NCBI GenBank assembly: GCA_009103225.1
Contig: RHPI01003788.1
Span: 247,065-285,613, forward strand
Origin: Chlorokybus atmophyticus
Lineage: Eukaryota; Streptophyta; Chlorokybophyceae; Chlorokybales; Chlorokybaceae
Reading direction: 5' to 3'
Length of the DNA stretch: 38,549 bases
Made by a program: the position numbers and the translations under genes. This document shows positions 12,866-23,716 of the stretch, piece by piece. Every line of letters begins with the position of its first letter. Within the stretch, counting starts at the first letter, position 1. The notes beneath the pieces are model-generated. The model made no database searches and was not told the DNA's origin. It saw nothing but the letters and a program-made list of their open reading frames with translations.

Positions 12866-14056
12866 GCATATCTACATGGACACAAGAACATCTGTCTCTC
12901 ATACGTATGTCCCACGAAGACGTACATGCAGACGTTCTGACATGCATACGCACGCACACCAACACATGGGCGCATGCACGCAATCATGCATAGTTGCACA
13001 TGTGTGTGCATGTGCATCAGCGCGTATCTACGCAACCCTACTTTCTCAGCCACCACACACCCTCCACAATACTCTCCAGTCTCACCCCCCCGCCCCGCTG
13101 TCACACAGGTTGTGGGGTGTTTGTTGGTTTATCATCGCGGACGCGGTCAAGGTCCCCGTGTGGGCGCTCTTCACGCGCTACACCGCCGAAGCGCGCCGAC
13201 GCAAGGACAGCGGACTCCCGCGCGCAAAATGGATGCGGGTGAGCTGTTGTGTTGAGAAGACAAAGTCAATCATGCTGGGCATGTATGGACAATCGTACTG
13301 TATGTATATGTGTAGCGTGGCATCAGTGTATCATACTCGAGTATACTTGAGCAGATTGACAGAGGATGTTGTTGTATGCACACAATGCATACAACGTTGG
13401 TTGATATTGCTGTCTGTGATGTATATGTACCACGCACGCACCCATGCACGCACGCACACGCACACACATACACACACATGCACTCACGCAGGTGTTGGAG
13501 TGGCCCGGTGAGGGCGCCGAGTTCGTCACCGAGAAGCTCGAGTATGTCGTGGATCGCACGTTCGGCAAGACGGGTCGCGCTATCATCAAGATGTTTTCAG
13601 GAATGAAGCCGTCCACGCGCAAGATGTCACAAGTAAGTGGAATGTGCGTGCGTGCGTGCGTTCGTGCGCTTGTGTGCATGCACATGCGCGCATGCGCATG
13701 TGGTGCTGTGTGTGCATGTGTGCGTGTACGTGCGTGCGTGCCTGTGTGTGCGTTCAAGTGCGTGGGTCTGTTTATGACTGTTTGTGCGTGTGTGTACTAA
13801 TGGAGCACTTGTTGTTTTGTTGCAGAGGTGGGGCCGGTCCGAGCCACACATCTCAAAGCTCCTGCGCCCGTCATCCGTGCTTGTCGCAGCCGAGTCCAGT
13901 CATGTAAGAGACAGCTGCTGCTGCTGTTGTTGTTGTCATCGACTCAAAACACCTTGCATGCAGGATCCTGTCCAGCGGGCGATGGTGACGGAGAGGCAGA
14001 CCCTCGCGCGGCGTGCTTCGCAGGGGAACGTGCTCAAACCAGGCGAAATCTACTAG
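8611..14056 (+). CDS. Plasma-membrane H+-transporting P3A-type ATPase
   Basis: It pumps protons out of the cell at the cost of ATP. The model has 13 exons: 8611-8775, 9331-9522, 9676-9915, 9997-10098, 10303-10389, 10487-11173, 11363-12101, 12445-12615, 12690-12792, 13109-13238, 13492-13632, 13826-13903 and 13964-14056. All introns are GT-AG and all phases join, giving 975 residues, the usual family length. Visible motifs are TGES in the actuator domain (177-180), PIGMPVV in M4, CSDKTGTLT with the phosphorylated Asp323, KGAP in the nucleotide domain, GDGVND (568-573) and a conserved M6 Asp at about 665 in SIQNDLAVM, the residue that binds the proton in plant pumps. Ten membrane segments can be placed. 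The roughly 100-residue C-terminal tail lacks the plant YTV end and carries an RRAS site (Ser964). The start is the first in-frame ATG giving a family-like N-terminus; an upstream exon remains possible. Confidence 0.93.
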
Positions 14057-14267
14057 TTGGTTCCCTTCATTCAGCATTTGGTACATACGTACGGTCTTAC
14101 GTTACAGCAGATTAAACATTAGAACACTCCTTTAGTCGTGTGCGCTATGGGGGCTGTCTGGCACGCACAGCTGCTAGCACGTTTGTGGTTCGTGAGCCCC
14201 TTAGTGCCCTTAGTCTAGTGAGTCTTTGGTTGGCTTGTTAATAGGTCAGATACAACGAGGGGCTTAG
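12578..14267 (+). repeat. Direct repeat copy B (in place, within the H+-ATPase gene)
   Basis: This is the partner of 5773-7462. It covers the end of exon 8 through the 3' flank of the pump gene. Similarity stops at 14267; downstream sequence here is unrelated to that after 7462. Confidence 0.95.
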
Positions 14268-15580
14268 TGACGTGGTTGTAAGTAATTTGTATGTCATGCG
14301 GTACAAAGGACCGTGTGAACGCATGTGTGTAAACGTGCATCTGCTTGTGATTGGATTTGGACCTCTCTATCTTACCCTGTGCATGCGTGCACGTGCGCGC
14401 GTGTGCCCACGCGCAAGTGCGTGGATACGCGTGCATGTGCGTGGGGGTGTGCGAATTGTCACTGGTGGTAGTGTTGGTGCTGGTGATGACGCTGATGTCG
14501 ATGGTGTCAGTGGTGTGAGATGTCAAGATGTTTGCTAGATGAGTCTTTGCTCAATACAGCCTTTTTCGCCTCTTTTCATGATGACAGGTAACTCATGCTC
14601 CATCGAGCGCTGAGCCACACCTTCAGTCAAGGTGGAGCACTCATACCACTGTTCTCGTGCATGCAGCGCCGTATGATGCAGTACACGAGGGTATTCACCA
14701 ACAGCGCGTGCGTGTGCGCTCGCATGTGCAAATGTGCGCTTGCATAAATGCATGGGAGTGCCCGTGTGGCTCTGGTGTTCTCGTCCAACAACACATGTGC
14801 GCTAATATGAAGCACGCGTGTGTCTGCGTACAGCAAGAGTGTGGAGATGTAGCATATGTTTATCCGCCTGCGCGGACGTGCGAAAGAGCCGCATCATTCC
14901 AAACCACCCACATGTAAGACTGGTGTTACCACCTCTTCATCCTTTCTTGCATTCCCAACATGAGTTACGTGTCGCCTGTGCTAAGCGCACCGGGAGGTGT
15001 AGGGTTGCGCGCATTGCGTGGTTGGCCTGTGCAGCAATAGCCATTTAATCATACTTTGTACTAGTTGTGGTTGCATCATCAGTGCTATACATGCTCAGCA
15101 TTGCGCGTCACCTCGAGCACGGACCCACAAGGACAATGGTCGTGTCATGGTATCAACATGTGACACGACAGCTGCAAGCATCACTCGGGTGGTGGTGGGT
15201 GCACTTGAATGAACAACAACAACATCCACAGTGGCATGCACGCAGGCAGTCTCCTCTCTCACCTGTGGGATAAACCACATATGGATAGTATGCCTCGCTG
15301 GCCGGCTGCAACAACGCGGATGATATGTCGCCTTGAGCCTCTCGCGCTCTCTCGCGGTGCCGCCCCCCATGTGTCTGCACAAGTCTGTTTCACAACACCA
15401 CACACGAAGGAGCTAACCGACGGATGTAATCACCAGTATGACACACCTCGACGTGTGCACCTTGCCCCAATCATGAAAGTGTTGAGTCAAACTCACCTGA
15501 CTTGGTGCGGGCCAAGCATGTGTATGTGTGCGCCGCGCTATGCGAGTCAACCGCTGAGACAGTGTGGATGTGTGTGTGTG
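14268..15580. other. Intergenic region between convergent genes
   Basis: This lies between the 3' ends of the pump gene (plus) and the WW-domain gene (minus). It holds TG/CG-rich alternating stretches around 14380-14450 and short ORFs without family resemblance. I see no gene. Confidence 0.6.
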
Positions 15581-18500
15581 TCACACTTCCGGAAGTCTTG
15601 TCATGAGCCTGGCGATGGCGTCCGGCACCGTGCGCGGGGTCCCCGCACCCGACAGATCCAACAACGCTGGTGGGGACTCCAGCACTGGCTGAGACACAAC
15701 CACTGGCTTGGGTAGCACATGACCATTCTCCAAGTGATGATTGTTGTGCTTGTTGTTGTGGTGGTGGTGGTGGTGGTGGTGGTGGTGGTGGGAGAAGAGT
15801 TGAAGTTCTTTTGCTGCGCGCGCGACGGCTTCATCGGTGAAGTCGATGGAGCATCCCGCGGACGAAGCGGACGCTGATAAGGCTCCTGACAGCCACTCTG
15901 CCAGCGCCACTCCCCTCTTCTTGTTGTTCTTGGCGGTGGCGTTCTTCAGAGCCAGCCGCTGCGCGCTGGTGTTGTGGGCATTGTTGCGCATGCTCGCGCC
16001 CATCGATACGCTCTCGATACCGTACACGTCAACAACGGGACCTGATCAAGGGGTGTCATGTAAGGGCACGAGCACATGCACACACATTTACACACACGCA
16101 CACGCACACGCACACGCACATGCACACGCATACACACGCGCACATGCACGCACGCAGTACCTTGTGTGGGTTTGTGGTGCGTGTTGTTGTTACTGATGGA
16201 GTATTGGTGCACGTACGACTCCGACTCGCTGAACACCGACTGCGATATCGACAGCGTCATGTCCGTGGTACGCGTCTCATACAACGCATCTCCCACTCCA
16301 TTCTCCTCAACATCCGACCCCGACCCCGACCCCGACCCCGACTGACTATGCACATGAGTAGTAGCGATTGTTGGTACTGTTGTTGTAGTAGTAGTCGTTG
16401 TTGTAGCAGATGCATCCTTCTCTGCTTTTATCCTCAGATACACCGCCCTGAAGTGGTCTTCCAGCGGGTGCGCCCATGTGGTGACTCCCGTGAGCGTGTT
16501 GTGGAAATAGACTCGCCCGTGGTCGTCGTCGAACTCCTCCCACGCGGCCGGCAGAGGGGCGCGCAACGCCTGCTCCGCGATCCAGAGGAGGTCCGGGTCG
16601 CGCACGGGGTCCAGGCCGAGCTGGACGCTGTACTTCATGATGTCCTGTGCATGTGTGGGTGTGGGTGTGGGTGGGTGTGCCTGTGCGTATGCGCGTGTGC
16701 GTGCGCTGGTGTGAGCATGTGCGTGCCCACGTACGTACGTGAGTGCCACAATCATGATGTGTGATGCTGTGTTGTTATGCGTGCATGCATGTTATTATGG
16801 CTGGTGCATTCGTGCATTCGGAGTGCATCAAGTGCGTTTGTCGACAGAGGATTTTGTACTCATATACGTTGCAGAAGCAAGACAGTTGTGCACCTTAACG
16901 TCGAGCTGGATGGGAGCCTCTTCCTCTTCCTCCTTCTCCTCCACTTCCTCCTCATCTGCTTTGTTGGTCGGTGCGGGTTCCCCCTCTTCATGAATTGGCT
17001 GCAGCAGCTCTGCTGATGATTGTTGTCCTCCACCTGCTTGCGGTAATGCTCTTTCTTCCTCTTCTTGCTGGTGACGGCTGGCTTCAACTTGTGCTGCTGC
17101 CGTTCCCTGCTGCAAACCTGCACACCCACACACACATTCACACAGAGTGCAAGTCAGCTGCTTGACAACAGCAGTGTACAGCATTCCCAACACAATAACA
17201 ACCTCACCTGCAGCATCATCTTTTGGGCTGGTTTCTGCCTGTCCATCAGCAGCCAACGCCGCACCCTTGCGCACATGATGGTGCTCAACAACAGGCTTGA
17301 CATCAACTCTACCAACATTCTCCTCTTCCTTTGCATGCTCCGAGCCCTCCCACCCAAGCCTGCACAGACAATTGTTAGATACGCAACAGACACGATGACT
17401 TATGTTGTTTGAGCAATCTACACCTGGCGAGGGGGACTCTGGTTGGGTGTTTGACGTATCCGTTGGCAGCCTCGCGCGACACGTCGGCTTGCTTGTTGCC
17501 AGGAAGGCCAATCTCTTCGCTCTCACGCCCGACAACGGAACTGGCTCGTTCAGACTCTTGCCCAATCTCGTGTACACGCTTCGACCTGAGACAAGTGGTA
17601 TGGGTATGTGCTCAGGCATGTGCGCGCTCGCGTGCACATGCTTGAACATGTACGTGCACATAACATAACCCTATACGCCTGTGAGTGTACATCTCTCCCA
17701 CATCACTACAGGAAACCCACACTCACACGCGTCCAAGTGCGCACGCTGCGATTGCGGCTCCCGCCACCATCGCCGCCCCCACAACACCGATCATGAGTCC
17801 ATCCCGCGGCGACCTCACCCTCTTATCATCTCTCGCCATCACCGCCACGAGTGCAAGCACGGCCCCGATCACGATCAACCCCGTGCCCACGAACACGAGC
17901 ATGCAGATGGTGGATGCGCACGACGGGACGCGCGCGCTGGCCCAGAGAGAGAGTCTGGTCTTGAGGGAATGATGATGAAGTTGGCGTGTGAGCGCGTATC
18001 TGAGGTGGAGGATGAGGAGGGAGAGGAGGTGAGCGCCAGAGGTGCAGGCGGAGTGGAGGGAGAGGAGCTTGGAGTGTAAGGGAGGGACAGCGGACTCGAT
18101 GGCGGACATCACGCTCGCTGATTGCTGCATCGCCTCGGCCTGTGTGTGACAACAATCAGGATACAAAGACACGCAGACACACGTACACACGCGCACGCGC
18201 GCATACTCGTGCACACACGCACGATCGGCGTGTACATTACCAGAGCAACGCAGGATGCCACATTGGCCTCGTCCAGGTGCAGTGGCTTTGCGCCCGCCAC
18301 CGCTGCAGCCACTACATTGTCCAACACCTGCCCACATTCACTCACTCAATACCACCAACTCCCCAACAGTATTATCAACACCAACTCCACACGCATCACA
18401 TCTCACCTCAATACGCTGCAAGGCCACGCGCCTCCTCTCCTCGACATCATCACCACCGCCACCGTCGTCATGGCCGTTGTCGTCTATGTCAACGATGGTG

Positions 18501-19905
18501 TCGAGTTGGTTCTGCAGTCGCGGCGGCAGGCCGAGCGCGTGGAGAGACTCGAGGAGACGATCCTGAAGGACCCAAACGGAGGAGAGCGAAGTGGCGTCCT
18601 CGGAGGAGCGGGCGTGCGCCAACCACGCCGACAATTCCGCCACCTGATGAGAGGGGAGGAGACGTGTTGCATGGGAAGCGTGTATGCGTGTGCACGTGTA
18701 CATGTCTGTGTGTGCGTGCGTGTGCGCGTGTAAGACTGCGCGTGCACACGCATGTCTGCGCGTGCTTGCTTGCGCATATGTGTCCGTGCACGTGCATGTG
18801 TGGGTGGCTGGGTCGTCATGTCCGTGAGTCGGTGCATGTGTGCATCACAATGCGCACGCCTGTGTACGTGGGCGCATGAGTGCATGTGTGATATTCAGTA
18901 CAAGCAGGCCTCTCCTTACCTGCGGTCGAAACTTTGCCGCAGCTTGCATCCGCGCCGCTTCCCCCATCACGCCCCTCACAGTCTCCTCTTCCTTGCTAAA
19001 CCCCGCCCCCTTCCAACACAATCCCCACCCGCCACGTCGACTACTCCCACCCACCAGCACCCCCATCTCCTCCCTGAGATGATCCACATTGGCGGCGAGT
19101 TCGGGTAGCGCGTCGTCGACGAGGTTGCAAGCGAGGGCGAGGCGAGCGAGGAGCTCACCCCGGACGTCGTCATTGCTGTGGTTGGAGGTGGATTCGAGGT
19201 CGAGTGAGTGGGCGGCGCGGGAGATGGCGAGGAGGGAGGGGAGGGAGGAGGGGAGGAGGGAGGAGGAGGGGAAGGAGGACCAGCAGGCATGGAGAGAGCG
19301 GGCGGCGGACAGACACCTGCGCGAGTGAATGTGGGTGGGTGCGCGAGAGAGTCGGCGCCTTAATGCGCTCGTGCGTGCGTGCGTGCATGGGGAGGGGGNG
19401 GGGGGGGGGAATGCGAAAAGGATGCTTGTACTTTTGTGCTAAATATCCAAATGTGAGAGATTGCTACCAACATTTAAGCAATAAACAATGGAGGAGAGTG
19501 TTTCACCTCGATGACAACACATACGCACACGTGCTTGGGTACAACATGTGTCTTCACTTGCATGTAGAACATGCACATTATGGGCACAGAGTTAGAAATC
19601 CTACTTTCACGCTGTCCTTCAACAAGTCGTGTGTTTTGTAATAGTAACGCAACGAACGATACAACAAGTGTATTGCTTCTGTGCAGAATGGTGACACTGT
19701 TGTTTCCCGTGCCACATTGCGCACTGCACAGTAAGCAGCACGACACCCACCTGCGCAATGCCTCGCTACCATCAGGCTCCTCGTCTTCAAGCTCCTCCCC
19801 CTCCACTTGCTCTTCCTCCTCCTCTTCGCCTCTGTCTTCCTCATCATTGTCCTCGTCAGCAACACCGCCGCGGCGGCCGCTGAGCTTCGCCAGTGCTGCC
19901 TCTCC
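15581..19905 (-). CDS. Transmembrane protein with CEP164-type WW domain, 5' end unresolved
   Basis: Ten minus-strand exons join with matching phases: 19751-19905, 18920-19316, 18407-18643, 18241-18327, 17727-18139, 17424-17585, 17208-17359, 16894-17117, 16161-16644 and 15581-16041 (stop). They give 923 residues; one or more 5' exons are missing from the model. In order I see an acidic stretch (about 18-45), a Cys-containing helical region, helical segments, two membrane spans (about 370-394 and 406-428), a hydrophilic Glu-rich linker, a WW domain (Trp644 to Pro669) preceded by a helix containing DPDLLWIAEQAL, then Thr, Gly-Ser and His repeats. The LGLDP..DPDLLWIAE-APLP-W-HPL pattern is that of CEP164-like centriolar proteins. 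The helical, Cys-containing N-half followed by a membrane hairpin recalls KAR5/GEX1 nuclear-fusion proteins, but that is only an inference. Function is unknown. Confidence 0.72.
19390..19409. repeat. G homopolymer run with an ambiguous base
   Basis: A G-rich run with N at 19399 lies inside an intron of the minus-strand WW-domain gene. It has no coding effect, but its length is unreliable. Confidence 0.8.
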
Positions 19906-20484
19906 CTGTCAACACTCCCCAGCGGTGATGTGCATCAGCACGCCCGTCGCTTCTGTCCTCAGCACATCAACGTCCACTGCTTCCTTCCACAACCCCGTTG
20001 CTGCGCTCCGCGAAGGCGACACCAACGCCGCCGCGCGAAGCGCAGGAGCCCATATTTGGGGGTACGCTCCTTTGCAATCCATTGTGTCGGCTCTTGACCT
20101 CGCTGATGGCATACGGGGGCTCGGGTATATACGCATAGGCCACTGTATTCAAAACTCAACAGCCTCATCACGAGGTTGTCGCTTTATGTCCCTGTGGCGT
20201 TCTGATAATGATAGGATCTCTGTGATGGGATCCACCCTGACCCGCCACGTGTCCGACTGTCAACAATCCCAACAATGACGCGCGCACGCAGTCCCAGCCT
20301 ACTCAGGCGGCGGCGGCGGACGACGACGACGACGTCCGTAGCCACCGGCGGAGTACTATCAAGGTTGCTTACATTTTAAGCTGGCAGCGCTGCCTGTGCT
20401 GGTAGAGTGGCCACACAGAGTGTACTGGGCACATCCTGTACACGCTGCGTTCTGTAACTTGCCTGCGTTAGGCCAGCAGCGAGC
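19906..20484. promoter_or_regulatory. Divergent intergenic region, probable shared promoter
   Basis: The WW-domain gene leaves this region leftwards and the hydrolase gene rightwards. The missing first exon(s) of the minus-strand gene probably lie here: an open minus-strand stretch from 20136 to 19909 begins with ATG and could be joined by a short intron, but I could not fix the donor. A GGC/GAC trinucleotide run occurs at about 20308-20336. I see no clear TATA box. Confidence 0.4.
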
Positions 20485-22358
20485 ATGGCGAGCGGCGGCG
20501 GCGCTGCTGCTGCCATTGCTAGGCAGCCGACGGCGACGGCGACATCGACACCGCCAGCGCCTGAGACGACGAGGGTTCTCCCCGCCACCACCACGACGTT
20601 CATCGTCAACGGCGGCACCAAGAGCAGCGGCGGCAGGATGAAGCCTGGCAGCGGCAGAGGCGGCGGGCGAGCGCTGCTTCGTCTGGTGACTCTACTTGTA
20701 GCGGGTGCGGCGGCGATAGTCCAGTACGCGTCGAGGATGCCTCCGCCCGTGACAGAGGCGGCCATCCGTGACGCCGGCGCCGTCCCCGTGCGTCTACCCG
20801 ACGGCCGACTCCTGGAGGTGTATGAGGCGGGAGTCAAGGACGGCGTGCCACTACTCTACTTTCATGGCATGAGCGGGACAGGTGAGAGAGAAGCAATTGG
20901 TGCATCTGTGGGCGTATTGAAGGAAATGTCGTGTGAACATGTGTGTTGTTGTAGGGCGGCGGTTCACCTCGCCCGATTATCAGGAGCTGTTTGAGAAGCT
21001 GAAGATTCGAGCAATTCTGCCATCGCTGCCAGGTACATTCACATGCATGCACATGGATGAAGCAATGCTGCATGAACCTCAACATGCCTGCATGTGTGTG
21101 TCTGTGTGTCCAGGTCACGGCCTCAGCGATGTCGTGCTGGATAGGAAGCTGAAAGACTGGCCCAGCGACATGGCAGATGTGCTGACGACACTTGGCCTCG
21201 AAGACGCAAAGTGCGTCGATTTGCATACAGTCGCACACATGCACATGCATACTTACGCATGCACCCTCACTAACATCGTCACCTGCATGCACACGGGTAC
21301 GCAGCATGCGCTTGCACACTTGCACCCACATACGCGAAGGGCATGCTCGCATGCATGCACTCACACATCATAACGAATGGCAGGTTCTACACTGCCGGCG
21401 TGTCGTTTGGTGCGCAGCATGCGGCAGCGGTCGCGTCGTTCATGCCGGAACGAACAATTGCTGCAGGGTAACACTAGTATAATTTTGCATAGCCTTGTGG
21501 TGTTGCTGTTGCTGAGCTTGATGCTGTGGTTGTTGTTATCAGTCAAGTAGTTGAGAGAGTGTGTCCTGAATTGATATTGCAGAATGTGGTCCCCGCAACC
21601 CCCTGGCGAGGAAAAGATCGACGGGTTGAGTGAGGGCCCTGTGTTTGCGCTATTGAAAAAGTAAGTTGGCCGGGATTGCAGATGTGTGTGCATTTGACTG
21701 TGTGTGGACATGTCTGTGCTCGTGTGTGTGGGTGGGCATGTTTGTGCACGAATGCATGCTGCACATGCAGGCGGGTGTGCTTGTGCGCGTTAGCGCATTG
21801 GCATGCATGGTGTTTTACACGTGTGTATAAGCACAACAGATGTTCATATATGTAGTTGTGTGCAGGATCTCTGCCAGTTTCATCCCGCGCACGATCCTGT
21901 CTTGGATCTACGTGGACGTGTGGGGTCCCGAGGCGCTGGGCTTCTTCCTCCCTCGTCAATTCGGCGACTTCTTTGACCCGAAGAAGCAGCCCCACATCCC
22001 TCACTGGGACCTCATCTACAAGGACCTGCTGCGCTCGTACAACTACACGGGCCCGCGCGGGTGGGCGGAGGTGCCCGCCATGGTCAACGCGGGATATGGA
22101 TTTGATTGGAGGAGCATGTTGGGTGGGGAACATAACAACATATCCCGGCCACCCGTGCAGGTGGCGTGCGCGACTGGAGATGAGATGTCTCCCGTGCGCG
22201 TGTGTGAGCACTTTGTGGCGGGTCTGCCACGCAACGGGAGGCTGCGGCTCGTGAAGGGCACGCACGTGTGGACCATGCAAGAGATTGAAGCTGCATTTTG
22301 GGAATTGCTCCAACTTGGCGTGGAAGCCAACCGCGTGGATGGACCCACACATTCGTAG
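20485..22358 (+). CDS. Membrane-anchored alpha/beta hydrolase-fold protein
   Basis: The six exons are 20485-20881, 20955-21032, 21114-21210, 21384-21467, 21583-21660 and 21866-22358. All introns are GT-AG and the phases fit, giving 408 residues. A low-complexity Ala/Thr/Gly N-terminus precedes one hydrophobic span (about 63-82), probably an anchor or uncleaved signal. The hydrolase core follows: the oxyanion strand YFHGMSGTG (His127), PGHGLSD, the nucleophile elbow GVSFGA with Ser198, the probable acid Asp350 in ATGDEMSP, and the catalytic His378 in KGTHVW. Size and motifs fit an esterase, lipase or epoxide-hydrolase-like enzyme; substrate cannot be read from sequence. The N-terminal Met is the first in frame, and TTC/GGC-rich codon use is ordinary for this locus. 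It is divergent from the WW-domain gene. Confidence 0.9.
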
Positions 22359-23716
22359 CGGCGGGACTGTCATTGCTGCCCGGGCACATATGTGTATGTG
22401 TTTGTGTATCGTGTCATTTGTTGTTCCATTGGTTGTTTCTTTCCTGCCCATCCGCAATGCAGGCAGATCGTTGCTGATTTGAGTTGAGTAGTTGTTGCAA
22501 GCTAGAGTTGTGTTGAAGGCAAGGCTGGTATTCGACCGGTGGGCGTTGGAAGTGAGTGTGGTGTGCACAGTCTTGCAGGAATTGACCGATCGTTGCTGCG
22601 CCGAGCATCCAATCTCAGAGCAATCACTGTTGATGCATGACATGCCACAATAGTACTGCCCAGGCACTTTGAGCCCCTATACATTTGTTGTACTTCTGTT
22701 GTACATGCGTTGTATGCGTGTATGTCAGAGTCATATCAATTTTGCTGTTGTATAAGCTGCTTCATGGGTGATGGCAGGTAATTTGTTCACCTCACAAGGC
22801 ACCACGCAATGCCATGTGGATGGTTCGTAGGCACTTGCCACGCGTCAGCCTGGTTAACAATGGTGTCGTAGATATAGTTTGAAAGTCGTCATCAATCCCA
22901 TCAAACACACACATCATCAATGCTTAGTCACGCAACAGGGCATATTACAAAGCCCGCAGTTCAAACAGACACAACATAGCACGCAGCAGAGGTGTTGGGG
23001 AGGAGGGTTAAGGAGTGTTGGTTTGCTATTGCTACCGCAAATACTATGGAGACCTGCCGTTGTTCACAACTGCGGTGTAGCTGACTGCGATTGCCATGCA
23101 TGCATGCAGGTTTAACATGGGGGCAATAGTGGTAGGGTTAGCGGTAGTTAGTCGGTAGCACACAAGCGCATGTTTTAGCCCGATAGTCGAGTTGATGAGT
23201 ATAAGATATGTAATGCGGTTTCATGCTAACTGTGACCGTGCATAAGTACATGTGAACATGCATATATGCACGGTCACAGTCAGCATGGAAGCAAATATGA
23301 GATGTTCGCCCTGCTGATGGAGGCGGGGTGCGTGGTCAGACGCGAGCAATCTGATTTCATGCCCATCCGTGCAGGAGAGGTGCAATGCACACGATTGGAC
23401 CTGGTGGCATCCGAGCCGGGCCGCAATTGAAAGCTGTTGTTGCATGTCATGGTCACAGCGTGTGGGGATTGCACCGGTGCAACCGTGCGGGTGGCGGAGG
23501 CGGCGAAGCGTCGCAAGTATGGTGATCACCAGCCAGGGGACGCCTTCCTCCCGCTTGCGATGGAGACGCATGGGACGCTAGCAGAGGACTTTTAGCATGT
23601 GCTCCGTTTGTGCGCGTGATATTGCCACAGTGCGCGGGGCGGAGCCACGGCGCGTGGAGGGCTTAATCCGCATCTGCCGTCAGCGTGTGGCATGCGCCTT
23701 GATGCGGGACGCAAGC
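22359..23716. other. Spacer between the hydrolase gene and the retrotransposon
   Basis: No gene is recognised. The first few hundred bases should hold the 3' untranslated region of the hydrolase transcript. A long hairpin at 23222-23287 is listed separately. 23290-23710 is GC-richer with short ORFs of no known family. Confidence 0.55.
23222..23287. repeat. 23-base-arm hairpin
   Basis: Arm 23222-23244 is the reverse complement of 23265-23287 with one mismatch, around a 20-base loop that itself contains short palindromes. It lies about 430 bases before the 5' LTR of the retrotransposon. Confidence 0.88.

Noticed and set aside
17402-17668. Reading the minus-strand frame straight through 17359-17424 without an intron
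   Set aside because: The straight frame is open, but the GT-AG intron 17360-17423 restores phase with both neighbours and gives a more protein-like frame in the exon 17424-17585.
18976-19290. Pro/Ser-rich minus-strand ORF
   Set aside because: It is another frame of the WW-domain gene's exon 18920-19316; the phase-consistent frame is the helical one.
20376-20837. 153-codon minus-strand ORF rich in Ala and Pro
   Set aside because: It is antisense to the first hydrolase exon and reflects its GC-rich codons.
21543-22667. 374-codon minus-strand ORF
   Set aside because: It is antisense to hydrolase exons 5 and 6, has no recognisable domain, and is explained by codon bias of the real gene.
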